Of a DNA stretch of 64,000 bases, positions 11,585 to 21,508 are shown piece by piece (position 1 is the first letter of the stretch; each line of letters opens with the position of its first letter). This DNA comes from Chalciporus piperatus (Eukaryota > Basidiomycota > Agaricomycetes > Boletales > Boletaceae). The notes under the pieces are model-generated. The model was not told where the DNA came from and did no database searches. It was given only the letters and a program-made list of their open reading frames with translations. The stretch is from NCBI GenBank assembly GCA_038093975.1, contig JBBPTG010000026.1, forward strand, positions 124,001 through 188,000, written 5' to 3'. A program made the position numbers and the translations under genes.

Positions 11585-13948
11585 CTACGCGCCGATGTGT
11601 ACGAACAAGATCCGCTGATCAAGCGACTGCTTCACGGTCCTCAGTGCCTTGTGCAACGCGAACGCAGCATGGGTATGATCTAGACCATCATGATGAGACT
11701 TGGCCACCATGTTCCGATACAATTCCATCATAACCATCTTCGCTTCAGCATCGCCTACCGCCCACATCATCCCGACGACAGAACGGAAACCGACGAACTG
11801 CATCGCCGCAGCTAGATGGATAGCTTCGTCCGGACTGTCCCTGTATCCGACAGTGGAATGGCAAGCGGACAGAGTGGCGAGTCGGGAGTGATGCAAGTCG
11901 TATTGGATGATATCTTGGGTCTTCAATGGCCCGTCACCGAGTGCGAAGCCGGACTCGAACGGTGCTTCAGGCTGCGGGATCCCATGGCAGGCAAAGTGAA
12001 CGAACTCGCTCTGTCGGAGACCTGCACCAACCCTGCCGACCTGGTGGGCATCCTGACCTTCGATGCATGTAAATGTCGCGTGGGCGTCGACAGTCTCCCT
12101 AATGCCAACCAGCTCAGCATGAACGTGTTCAAGCATAGCCTGGCCTGGAGTCTCTCCATTCCCCACTGCAACGAAACATGGCTTTTGCGTGGTGGAATCC
12201 AAAATGGGCGTCGAGAGCGAATAAGAGCAGTCAGGGTTGGGGTGTAAGAGGAGATGTAGAGATTGGAGAAGTTCGGTTTGCTCGACCTGTATTCCCCGGC
12301 GGCGTGAAGAGGGAGAAGGGAAAACTCGGCGGTGGGCAACCACCAAATCCTTGACTGATGAGGACAGAATTCCTCGAGGACTTGAACGATAGGGGAAACA
12401 ACGTGATCCCAGAGCTCGCGCAAAAGCACGACAAGCTGTGTTTGCATGTCTCGGTTCTGGCCCGTCCTCGTGATGTCGCCAAGGTCCACCGACAAATCCT
12501 TGACGCGTGCCTTCTCGATTTGAAGAGGAATGTGGATGGGGTCTCTCTATCGTGAAGAACGACGAGTCCGTCACAGTCATACTGGCTGGCGTTGACGATG
12601 ATGACAGGTCCCTCGCTCGCTGCCCGTTGAAGGGCCGAGAAGTGTGGAGAGAGGAGGAAACGTGAATGGCCAGGTAGCCGGCGAATGTCGTCCACAATTT
12701 CTCGCAATTTATTGGTAAGGTGCCATGCTCGATCGTGTTGAGGGTTTGAATCCCGAATGCTACGAAGTGCGCGAGAAACCGACAAGAAACTTTCTCCCAA
12801 CTCCTTTCCCTTGTCTCCAGATATAATGACCTCGTCAACAGGAGAACGGAGGCGAGTTAGCTGACTCCAAAAGACCCCGCGGCCCTGTTCGAGGAGCTCG
12901 ACTGCACCAGTAAGGGTGCCATGACGAACAGAAGCGGAAAATGCGTCCATCGCGAGGGAAGACATGCGGTCCTTTAGAACAGTAATGTTCTCAGGTAAAC
13001 ACGGAAGAGCGGCGAGGTGAGTGGAGAGGAGGCGGAGAGTTGTTTGATAGGCGGAGAGCATCGTACGGTGTCCAATTTCTTCAGCCGCCCGAACCCAGGC
13101 TCGGGCAGCAGTCAGGTCGGCCGAGGTTACCGATTGCAACACATCCGAGAGTGTGGAATAAAGCTTGAATGCTACTTCCCTATTCTCCTCGGAGTCCTGG
13201 GGGTGCTTGAGCAGGCAAGATGCAAGACCGCACACTGATGAAGATCGGTCGGGATGTCCGTCTGGAAGAAGTTTCAATGCATTGCGGTAGAGGGAAATCG
13301 CCTCGTCGAGGTCAGACAACCCTTCCAGTTGCTTGAACCGAAGTGCACTTGCGAGGTTGCTTAATGACTGCGAACGGTTGGGATTTTCTTCTGGACGAAG
13401 TGCCAATGCATTGCGGTGGAGGGCAATCGCCTCATCGAGGTTTGACAACCCCCCTACCTGCTCGAACTGAGTGGAGAGGGCAGCGGCGAGGTTGCATAAT
13501 GACATGGATCGCAGGGAATGACCTTCCGGGCAAAGCTCCAAGGCATTCCGATGGAGTTCAATCACCTCATCGAGGTCGGACACCCCCCCGCCTGCTCGAA
13601 CCGAGTATTGAGGGCATTTGCGAGGTTGTTTAATGACATGGACCGTTCAGGATGTCCGTCTGGACAAAGTTTCAATGCATTGCGGTTGAGGGCAATCATA
13701 TCATCGAGGTCAGACATCCCCCCAAGCTGTTTGAATCGAGTCTGGAGGGCACTCGCAAGGTTGTTTAATGACCCCGATTGGTTTGAAGTGGGGTGGACGA
13801 GCGGGACGATGTGAATTTCAGGGGTGATGATGAAATGGATCGATAGGGGGAACGGTGAGACACAAGACGACGACTTGAAGTGAGCCGCGTCAGACCTACG
13901 ACTCGGAACGTTGAGCATCTTCGATGTCCTCACATACAGTCCACTCAC
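11585..13948 (-). pseudogene. TPR-CHAT protein, frameshifted copy A (minus strand)
   Basis: Tandem units of about 45 codons (SDLDEAIALHRNALELCPDGH type) are tetratricopeptide repeats. A helical linker follows (LLEQGRGVFWSQLTRLRSPVDEV), then a CHAT caspase-like domain with the putative catalytic His in FVHFACHG and Cys in LSACHS, ending RILFVHIGA. In bacteria and fungi, CHAT domains are cysteine proteases or inactive relatives, often joined to TPRs in regulated-death or immunity systems. The frame is broken by: loss of one G in a seven-G run (13583-13589 on the plus strand), a GA insertion near 12541-12549, and a shift near 12190-12215 that copy B shares. Compared with copy B, the start codon and first repeats are missing and six bases are lost in frame near 13340. 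The similarity continues about 200 bp past the stop, to about 11370. Confidence 0.8.
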
Positions 13949-14873
13949 CGTTGCGTGTGTATGGGGGACTGAGAGAAAGAGAAGGGAATAAGGTGGTTAC
14001 GGGGAAGTGAGCCTGAGGGACCCCCGCAGTACAGCATCTTGATTAGCACCCGGGGCTGAGATCGCTGCAATCGACCGCCGCGCGTCGAGTGCAACTCGAT
14101 CCTCAGTGTGTCCAAACCAGCTCCGTCCTTTCGCACTTGGCCGCTGGTGCCAATACACGACGCGGTCCACCATGCACACCTACGTCGCTTACATGACCAG
14201 GTCGGAAAAGAGAACACTAAGCGAATGCAACGCTCCCTCAGGCTGACGCGTCATTATTAATTAACTCATACCACCGTTTCCTCGAAATCAATCCAAACTG
14301 CCAAAGTCCTTGAGGAGCGCCGAACGCTACTCACAATCTCGCAAGCATTCGTTTGACCCATGGTCACTAGCAACGCTCTAGATTCATTTATGATTGGGCG
14401 CCGATACCGAAATCCCCTGAAGCATTATTTAAAGACGAAATGCTCCCGATATGAACTGCCCTAGTTGTTGCTGTCGATGGTAAGTATGAGGCACGTGGAG
14501 GATCTCCTGGATCCTAAGGCCTAATGGCGCACGTAGATAAGCACATAGTCGCTAGATGTGATATCGACGAGGCCGACGACCACGATTGTCTTTGTTGAGT
14601 AACAAAGCAAGGAAATAACGACAGCTAATTCAAAGGTCACCCAAATCGTGTTACAGCATAAATCGATGGAGTTGACGACGACTCGAAGCTCCATTGTCAC
14701 TTTAAGCATGAGGCTGACAAGCCGCGCACTCCCCACCATCAACCCAGACCGTCTCGCGACATAAGGACCAGCTCAGCTCCTTCATGAGTATACCTTCGTC
14801 CTGTAGGATGCACCAGCAGACATGAGTGACTTTGTAAGAAGATACATGGACGGAGAAAAAAGTCGTTGCGAGC
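13949..14873. other. Intergenic, no gene recognised
   Basis: About 925 bp. Minus-strand frames at 13997-14217 and 14521-14742 are short and resemble nothing I know. No repeat was found. Confidence 0.4.
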
Positions 14874-15147
14874 TCAACGCACGTTATAGACACAGCGCCA
14901 GCCCCCGGGAGCATGAGCCGCGGAGTAGCTGTATTATCGGTATCGTCAGCGTCGTTAACCTGGCAGTGGAGATGGGGAATACTCACAGACACTCAGTGTA
15001 TTCGTGTCCATCAACCTCGCGGTGACAGGTAGCGTAGGGATTCAAATGGTACTCTTCGATCTGGCCAGCGCACGCTGCACAGTGCATTGCTGCGTTGACA
15101 CCATACGCAGCGCATGCGAGGATGGCGAGGGTACGCAGGAGATACAT
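14874..15147 (-). CDS. Small secreted cysteine-rich protein (71 aa, two exons)
   Basis: Exon 1 is 14987-15147 and exon 2 is 14874-14928, with a 58-nt intron bearing GTGAGT, a GCTGAC branch-like site and ACAG. The product starts with a signal peptide (MYLLRTLAILACAAYGVNA) followed by a mature region of about 52 residues. That region has a CAAC motif (C23, C26) and three more cysteines (C41, C53, C66), and it ends WRCVYNVR. The same plan, intron position and phase occur in the gene at 23596-23909, whose C-terminus reads YECTYDVR. The two-exon model is supported because both genes independently give matching second exons. The odd number of mature cysteines suggests a dimer or one free thiol. I know no named family; a secreted effector or surface-active role is a guess. 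Confidence 0.7.
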
Positions 15148-15248
15148 TGGATATGAGTGCGGGTTGGTTTAAGCTTTAAGCGGTGTGGGGTGAATAAGGC
15201 CGGGTGTTCGACGCGGTCGTGGGGAATGGTGGTCGACCTACAGGCCTT
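15148..15248. promoter_or_regulatory. Upstream region of small secreted protein gene
   Basis: On the minus strand the motif GCTTAAAGC lies about 30-35 nt before the ATG. The related gene at 15749-15931 has the same GCTTAAAGC about 22 nt before its start. It may be a TATA-like element shared by the family. Confidence 0.3.
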
Positions 15249-15540
15249 TTATTCTGTTCGTCGCCGTCTTCGGGCGGGAATCATTAGGTAGCGATCCTCG
15301 ATCGAGCGCCTCTTCAGAGTCGCAGTGAAGAAACGATGTCCGAAGAGAGATGGAACCTCCACTATAACGAGAGACAGAATAACCTCTTGATTGGCAGGTA
15401 CGTTTGCCAAGGAAATGGCATAACTAGTAATGTTGTCAGTAGAACCGACAACTTCTTCGTGCAAGTTCTGGAATCACATAGTTCCAAGCCAATATAGGAA
15501 TCCTACCATCATTTTCGTGTGGTGCACTGAGAATGTGTTG
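15249..15540 (-). pseudogene. VIT-domain protein fragment
   Basis: A frame beginning at a likely splice acceptor (CCAG at about 15470 on the minus strand) reads ELHEEVVGSTDNITSYAISL and then ANVPANQEVILSLVIVEVPSL. This resembles the middle of a VIT (inter-alpha-trypsin inhibitor) domain, where a tract of the form LLEE-DIFTISVGNIPANQ-V-L-YV-L is usual. It then degrades into a basic tail. No vWA domain or complete gene surrounds it. The intron before the acceptor is duplicated at 15974-16043. It is probably a fragment of a VIT/vWA gene; the assignment rests on one block. Confidence 0.45.
15461..15530. repeat. Direct duplicate 1 of ~70-bp tract
   Basis: This tract (GCAAGTTCTGGAATCACA then a diverged run to CATTTTCGTG) recurs in the same orientation at 15974-16043. 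It corresponds to the putative intron of the VIT fragment read on the minus strand. Confidence 0.75.
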
Positions 15541-15748
15541 TTACTATTAGACAGAGCGCGAAGAAATTGTAGCGAAGCGAAATGGTGACACATACGAATG
15601 CCTCCCCGCACAACTCGTGCTCGTTTGTTTGTCCATGGAGGGCATCAGGACAGACTTAATTCTACGACTCCAATATGGGTACTTCTGGAAGTACGAGCAC
15701 CTCCGAGTGAACGGATCATGGGCGGTGGATCGCGCATGGAGAAAAGCC

Positions 15749-15931
15749 CTACTTGAGGGTCAGTTCCCCCAAAGCAGACCTCAGGCGTAAAGCCATGTCA
15801 TACCAGGCCTTTTTTCTTGGGTCCGCCTGCCTGAAGAGGACCGATTCAGGACATACTTCACAATCCACTGGCGCAGCGTATACACCATATGCGAGGATTA
15901 AAAAGGTACGCAGAAAAGGCATTGGCTTCAA
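15749..15931 (-). CDS. Secreted cysteine-rich family member, diverged or truncated (60 aa)
   Basis: The predicted signal peptide (PFLRTFLILAYGVYA) closely resembles that of the gene at 14874-15147 (YLLRTLAILACAAYGVNA), and a CxxC motif (CEVC) follows at the same distance. The remaining about 33 residues have no further cysteine and lack the WRCVYNVR-type ending. No splice sites restoring that ending were found. Either the gene has been truncated or it has evolved a different mature part. The upstream GCTTAAAGC element is shared. The ATG at 15931 or the one three codons later could be the start. Confidence 0.4.
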   Translation of the reverse strand: MKPMPFLRTFLILAYGVYAAPVDCEVCPESVLFRQADPRKKAWYDMALRLRSALGELTLK

Positions 15932-15973
15932 ACGCTTTAAGCGTGCTAGATGTAATAGTGGGGAAGGTTATGT

Positions 15974-16043
15974 GCAAGTTCTGGAATCACACCGTTCCAA
16001 GCACACACGGGAATCTTACCGTCATTCTGGTGAAGTGCGGGAG
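15974..16043. repeat. Direct duplicate 2 of ~70-bp tract
   Basis: Second copy of the tract at 15461-15530. Similarity stops abruptly at the side next to the secreted-protein gene, which suggests a duplication or rearrangement joint there. Confidence 0.75.
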
Positions 16044-16243
16044 GAAGATAAGGACGAACAAAAGTCAAACTTGAAAGTAGGAGGAGGAGTGCAATGTCGA
16101 TCGGTTGTATGATTACGTGATCTGTGATAGTTTAGTTTTCGAGGCCATACTCATGTACTTACACCAAGCACACAAGTTCAAGTGAACGTCAAGCGAACCA
16201 ACAGACCCGCTGAGAACATCAGCGGTCATCACAATCGTCCAGG
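16044..16243. other. Upstream region of MAK16
   Basis: About 200 bp holding the presumed MAK16 promoter; nothing else seen. Confidence 0.4.
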
Positions 16244-17608
16244 ATGCAGAGCGACGACGTGATATGGTCTGTGATCAACACCCAATTCTGTTCATACAAA
16301 GTAAAGTACGTTACCCTCCTCGATCGCTCACCTCTCGCATGCGGGCCCCACTCATCACGTCCGTTTCATCAGAACGACGACACAAAATTTCTGTCGGAAC
16401 GAATACAACGTGACCGGATTCTGTAGTAGACAGTCGTGTCCGCTTGCGAATTCGCGATATGCGACCGTGCGCGAGCACGAAGGTGCGTCATGTCACGTCC
16501 TGGTCCTGCTGCATGTGAACTGATCCACGTGTCGGGCGGGCTCTTTCCAGGCGCACTTTATCTCTATGTCAAAACGATCGAACGTGCTCATACGCCCGCA
16601 AAGATGTGGGAGAAGATCCCACTTTCCAAAAACTACTCAAAAGCACTCGAGCAGGTACGCTTCCAGGCGATGCTCCATCGAGTTCGACCCGTTGACATTG
16701 CGCTTTCCAGATCGACAGAGAACTCATGTACTGGCCGAATTTCACCATCCACAAATGCAAGCAACGTGTGACGAAGATCACACAATATCTCATCAAGATG
16801 AGACGAATAAAGCTACGACAAGAGTTTGTCTTTTGGTTTTTACACTACGGACTGGGTGGCGCTAACGATTGAGCATCGTAGACCTACGCTCGTTGGAGTC
16901 AAGAAGAAGCTCGACCGTAGAGAAGCTACTCGCGAACGCAAAGCCCTTTCCGCTGCCCATCTTGAAAAATCGATCGAAAAGGAACTTATCGAACGATTGA
17001 AATCAAAAGCATATGGAGATGCACCACTCAATGTGAACGAGAGTGTGTGGCAGGCTATCTTGGACAGAGAGAAAGGCGGCAAGGAAAAGGAGGTTGAACG
17101 AGAGGCGAATTTGGGGCTGGTGGACGACGAAACGGACGGAGAGGAGGAGGATGAGGACGAGCTGGAGGAGGAGTTCGAAGGCGAGTTTGTGAGCGATTTA
17201 AGTGAAGAGGAAGAGGGCTTGAGTGACCTGAGTGATCTGGAGGATATGGCGGTAAGTTTTGTGTGCAAAGATCCAATATTTCGACGTCCCTCTGACTTCC
17301 CGCAGGGTGACGGACCATTTGGAGAGGACAGCGAAGAAGAGGACTCGGATGAAGGAGATGATAGCGACGCAGAAGATCCATCGGAGACAAAATCAAAAGC
17401 CGTATTGGGCAAGCGGAAAGCAAAGCCGCCAACAAAGGCTCCTCCTCGGAAGAAAGAGAGATCCAGAAGTGGGTTTTGCTTCACTCCTTTTCTGCATGCA
17501 CGCGTATGCTGAATTTTCTTTCCAACAGAGGGGCCAAGGGTGGAAGTCGAGTACGAACACGAGGTGGAAAGTGTACCTATGACTCTATCTGCGCTCGCAA
17601 ATTGGTAG
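16244..17608 (+). CDS. mak16: MAK16, 60S ribosome biogenesis factor
   Basis: Seven exons (16244-16305, 16373-16482, 16551-16654, 16711-16823, 16882-17251, 17306-17468, 17529-17608) join in frame. The N-terminus [20 protein letters not shown], the Cys-containing [20 protein letters not shown] block, the [19 protein letters not shown] block and the [19 protein letters not shown] block are characteristic of MAK16. A strongly acidic Glu/Asp/Ser stretch follows, then a basic nuclear-localisation tract, and the end is [11 protein letters not shown]. The protein is a nucleolar factor required for pre-60S assembly. Its length (about 330 residues) is normal. It converges on the NUP53-like gene. Introns are 54-68 nt. 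Confidence 0.95.
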
Positions 17609-17984
17609 CCTCTTGCTTTATCTTATCTCTTTCGTTCCAGGTATGCCTGACGTCCCGAAATGATCTGTACTCTGGGCTTCCCGGTTGTCTTCCAGCACTT
17701 TCCCCTACAGCCACCCGGTGCCTCACGGCGCTTCCATCATTCCATCATGTCTTTTCGATAACCCTACGGCTCACGATGGGTGATTACTTGGCAGGTCGAT
17801 CAGCGGGCCGCACCTCATGAGCCAACGAAAGGAAATTAACAACCCGCCCCTTAAACTAATCGTGGCTCGCTTAACAATGCGGTCGTTCCACTGTATGTAG
17901 GATATTGAAGTAAAAGCGACGAAAAGTCGTCCCAGATCAGAAGCAACACACAACATGTGGACTCGTCTCTAACACACTCCCGGT
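17609..17984. other. Convergent 3' region, MAK16 and NUP53
   Basis: 376 bp containing both 3' ends; no gene seen. Confidence 0.5.
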
Positions 17985-18927
17985 CTACCACCCGAAGAAC
18001 AAATCAGACACCTGTCCCAGCATACTTTTCCCCGGACTTGGTCCCTGGGCTGCCATCGGCGCGGGCGCTAATCTTTGTGCCGAGGGGGCGGTAGATGGTA
18101 CTTGTCCTTTACGGAAAGCGGCAACGGCTGGGGCAAGCTTGATTGGTGTTCCAACGACAGCACCAGGAGATGGACTGTCGACTGCCATAGCGGTCGGTTG
18201 AGAATGTCCTTGCTGTGGCGTTGACGAATTTACATAGTCGGATGCACGCATAGACGATGCAAGATCCGCCGCAGCCGCTGTTGAGTCCTGAGAGAATACG
18301 ATTTCAGGAGGAACGAAGGACCAAGTCAACGAAAGACACGTACAGCCCACTTGATGCCAATCATCCAAGTTCCGCCCAAGACCTCTCCATTCCTTCGGAC
18401 GACGCGCAATGCTTCACCGGGATCTCTAAACCCAATTCTGAAGCAGTTTGCGATTTCTGTATTTGGTTCGGGTTCTGTGGCTGCCCCGAGAGATTTGAAG
18501 TATTCGACGGTCAGAGAGTATTTGTCAGGAGGGTATCCAAAGACGATCACGTAGGCCATTGGGGTGGTGGCGGGTAGTACATCGACGCGGGGCTGACGCA
18601 CTGGGGGCTGGAATGAGGGGCCATCGAGAGAGAATGGCTGGAGAGAGAGCACGTGGGTTAGATCCGACCATCGAGGATACAAGCGTGAAACTACGGACTC
18701 GTTGTGGCGCTCGCTCGGATGCGCCGAATGGGGACTCCCGGAAGACGTCGTTTATTGAAGTCGTGGGTGGTGCATCGCTGTCTGCGAAAGTCTGCCTTTG
18801 TCTGTATGACCCGTAACATAAGCACAAGAGAGACAGGTAGGAAGCGAGATACATACGTAGCAGAGTTCTCGAACATGGACTCGGACCCAAAGTGTGATGC
18901 GCCACCTCGAGACAGTGCAAGGTTCAT
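17985..18927 (-). CDS. nup53: Nucleoporin NUP53/NUP35 (MPPN-type RRM)
   Basis: Four exons (18857-18927, 18681-18801, 18344-18637, 17985-18287 on the minus strand) give about 262 residues. After a disordered N-terminus comes the Nup35-type RRM: AYVIVFGYPPDKYSLTVEYF, EIANCFRIGFRDPGEALRVV, GTWMIGIKWA. A low-complexity Pro/Ser/Ala linker follows. The last residues SMLGQVSDLFFGW are the C-terminal amphipathic, membrane-binding helix typical of this family. The protein sits in the inner ring of the nuclear pore and binds membrane and NUP93-type partners. The second intron is only 43 nt. It is shorter than many homologues but complete in its conserved parts. Confidence 0.9.
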
Positions 18928-19320
18928 TTTTGCTTTCGTCTGTACTGTAGGTATCTCGTCGGTGTGTTGGGCGTTCTGGGGTGCGGTCTAGAGGAATTCA
19001 CGTGGTGAGTCAAAACGTGTTATGGAAGGCAAGGAAACATTCTGCACGTTATGTTGCTGGGCAGACTATTCGAGATGGGTCGATGAGACACAAGATGCAT
19101 ATAAAGGGTCATTGATGCACTAACCATCATGTAACCAGGTTGGTAGTGTGTTCTGGATTGCCCGAGCGTGTCGGATAGTGAGGATCCAAGGCCTACGTGG
19201 GTTGAGGTACTTGAACTACCCCAGGGACTTGTATTTTGAGAGTGGGCAATGTTCGAGTTCATGACGGTCAAGTCGTTGGCTGTTCGCAATAAGGTGACAC
19301 TTGCAAACTGAGTTACGGTA
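18928..19320. other. Intergenic between NUP53 and the TIR element
   Basis: About 390 bp containing the NUP53 upstream region; no other gene recognised. Confidence 0.4.
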
Positions 19321-19326
19321 AGCTTG

Positions 19327-19430
19327 ACTTAGTCTGGTAACCAGCCCGTCTATGAGGCAAGCCGTCGATAGACGGTCTGGTAAATTTGGGAGTGGCGCAA
19401 GGGGTGAGCGGATCCGCAGGGTAACGTGAC
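19327..19430 (+). repeat. Left terminal inverted repeat with hairpin
   Basis: Matches the reverse complement of 20970-21075. Shared tract: GTCTATGAGGCAAGCCGTCG within the hairpin, then TGGGAGTGGCGCAAGG, then GAGCGGATCCGCAGGG and TAACGTGAC. Confidence 0.85.
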
Positions 19431-19559
19431 CTTTGTCCAATAAGATAACTCGTGTTTTCCAATGAAAAACGATTCCGATATCATTTTGCCATTCGTCCTC
19501 GAAATTAATTAAGGGACAGTGAAAGTCACGGTCGAGCACAAGATTACGATCCGAACACG

Positions 19560-20329
19560 ATGGACCGCGAGGTCATCGCGACCTTCGTTGAGGCGATTCG
19601 ACATGCCTCATCGGACGTGCTAGTTCAATCTGCTTTGGCATTAATCAATGATCGACTCCCCAAAGAATACCTCGCAACATTGAACGACGAAGACAGACTC
19701 GAAGCACTCCGGGCGTGCCTCATCGTGTCACTTTTCACTGAAGGTCGGGTCGTTCCACGCGTTTTTCAGCTTCAGGCATCCCTGGCAATGCTACATCGAC
19801 GTGATTGCATCATTATCGCCGGCACTGGCAGTGGGAAGACACTGTGTTTGTTGATACCCATTCTCCTTCGTCCTGGTTCCATTTCGATCACGGTCTCTCC
19901 GCTTAAGCGCCTCCAAACAACCCAGGTAAGATAGTATTTTAGGTAGTACTAATGGTCCGAGAAACTATTGTTATCATACAGGTTATCGAGAGCGAGAAGT
20001 TCGGGGTCAAATCAATCGCGATCAATGAGGACACACCATCTGATGAAGCTCTCTGGAAGGTAAGTCATATGTGAAGTTACTATAGTGTAAGCTGTTCACG
20101 CCGTTGACGGGCTCGAAAGAGTATTCGAGATGGTGCTTTTCAGCATCTAATTGTTTCGCCTGAGCAACTTGGACCGTACAATGGTCACCTCCCACGACGC
20201 GAAGCTCCATTTGTCCAAAGAAACAATGTGAAGGGTGTCGCGAAGTATAGAGCGTGCTGCGATCGTTCCTTAGCCAGTTGGGCCACGATAACATTGCACG
20301 CCTTAATGAAAATCAATGTATTTGGAATG
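19560..20329 (+). pseudogene. RecQ-like helicase, N-terminal fragment
   Basis: Exon 1 (19560-19925) ends TVSPLKRLQTTQ. Exon 2 (19982-20059) reads VIESEKFGVKSIAINEDTPS. A third exon, from an acceptor at about 20120, reads SIRDGAFQHLIVSPEQLG before it loses resemblance. The Q-motif-like RVFQLQASLAML, Walker A AGTGSGKT and motif Ia SPLKRLQTTQ identify the first helicase lobe of a RecQ-type enzyme. The DEAH box and the whole second lobe are absent, so it cannot be an active helicase. Basidiomycete genomes carry many such RecQ-like genes in mobile DNA. Its position right inside a terminal repeat shows that it belongs to the element. Confidence 0.75.
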
Positions 20330-20339
20330 TAATCGAGAT

Positions 20340-20811
20340 AGATATTCATACAGTGATACAAGACTTGATCTCATTGTGCTCCTTTGCACGTTTCGTCTGT
20401 GCCGCGGCTCTCAGGACGCGACCAAGGATCGGGGCACTGCGATCGACAAGTGGACCAATAAACGAATCAATGTCCCATGTCAAGAGGCTATCCGGAGTCA
20501 TGGTGTTGATCGTCCATGCGAGCGCACCCTTAATCTCATCCATCTCTCTCGCGATTTTGTCCGAAACGAGCTCCAGAGCGTGTGGTTCCATCCAGGAGAG
20601 AAAGGTGGCACGACCTCGTTTATCTCCGAAAACGCGGTCTAACAATTTGGTCAACTTGCCAGATGGATTGGCGAAGAAGCGGTCCCAACATATCATGAAG
20701 AACGAAGTCGAGGAGCGATATGCGGCCGTCTCGAAGGATTTTCAAGGATTTTCGAAGGCGTTCATCACGACTGTATTGCGTATTGTCCACAGTCTCATTG
20801 TCGGAGTCCAT
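20340..20811 (-). pseudogene. N-terminal fragment of DUF6589-associated type protein
   Basis: The minus-strand frame starts MDSDNETVDNTQYSRDERLR, then LKILRDGRISLLDFVLHDM. A frameshift follows, and the continuation reads DRFFANPSGKLTKLLDRVFG, FLSWMEPHALELVSDKIAREM, TPDSLLTWDIDSFIG and APILGRVLRAAAQTK. The pattern WMEPHALELV-I--EM---TP--L-TWDI is one I associate with the N-terminal part of DUF6589-containing proteins abundant in Agaricomycetes mobile DNA. The frame change near 20690 and the missing C-terminal part make it a pseudogene. Function is unknown. The family link is from memory and needs a search. Confidence 0.55.
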
Positions 20812-20969
20812 GATACCTCGGATGTTCTGTGTGAGGGGTAACTTGGGGATGAAGGAAGTACGTCGAGTGGTTATTGAGGTTTACAAGGTGACTTATCCGA
20901 CGAGATAACTAGTTATCCTACGGGCCGGGCTGTCTTACCAAGACGAAAGGTCCAAAAAGAGACCTGGCA

Positions 20970-21075
20970 GTCACGTTACCCTGCGGATCCGCTCACCCCC
21001 CTTGCGCCACTCCCAATTTTACCAGTCCGTCTATCGACGGCTTGCCTCATAGACGGATTGGTCACCAGTCTAAGC
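20970..21075 (-). repeat. Right terminal inverted repeat with hairpin
   Basis: Inverted copy of 19327-19430, including the CCGTCTAT/ATAGACGG hairpin arms (as CCGTCTAT at 21027 and ATAGACGG at 21050). Confidence 0.85.
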
Positions 21076-21080
21076 TTGAC

Positions 21081-21508
21081 TAGCTTTTGACTAGCTTGGA
21101 TCTTCGCACGGAATCCTCCTTTTGTAGACAATTAGCTCCTATTATTACTACTATGCCAACTTCGTTCAGTCTCTTCACAAAGGACATCCGCTCCTCCGAT
21201 TCCTCTGCTGCTGTTATGGGGGGTGACAACGCGACGGGTAGTTTGCAAAACAAGGTAATAGTACGTACGCGGGGGTGGCACGAGTGAACGTAAATCAGAC
21301 TGCCAGTGTCTGTGTAGGCAGCCCTAGAAGAGTCGGGACGAAGGCACTTCCTCACCAGACCCCAAGTGCCCGTGAACATCTCAGACATTAATTTTGGAGA
21401 ACGTCGAGTGTAATGATTCAAATGGTGAGTTTAAACTTCAGATTTCCTTGAAGTTTTTATAATACCACTGGCGTTCTAATTGATTGAGAATGTTTAGAGC
21501 GCTCAACC
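21081..21508. other. Intergenic between TIR element and F-box gene
   Basis: About 430 bp with only short frames; presumed promoter of the F-box gene. Confidence 0.4.

Larger units (their letters stand above)
19321..21080. mobile_element. 1.75-kb TIR element with inward-facing RecQ-like and DUF6589-type 5' ends
   Basis: Left end 19327-19430 and right end 20970-21075 are inverted copies of each other over about 105 bp, with a handful of differences. Each end contains a hairpin (CCGTCTAT...ATAGACGG, flanked by ACCAG...CTGGT; left one at 19340-19381). Inward of the left end, after about 130 bp, begins a RecQ-like helicase gene; inward of the right end, after about 160 bp, begins a second gene on the opposite strand. 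Both stop in the middle near 20300-20350. The whole looks like an internally deleted derivative of a larger element. Target-site duplications could not be fixed because the outer edge of the repeats is blurred. Confidence 0.7.

Noticed and set aside
16840..17484. 214-codon minus-strand Ser-rich frame
   Set aside because: It is the antisense of the acidic Glu/Asp stretch of MAK16, which reads as Ser/Leu on the other strand.
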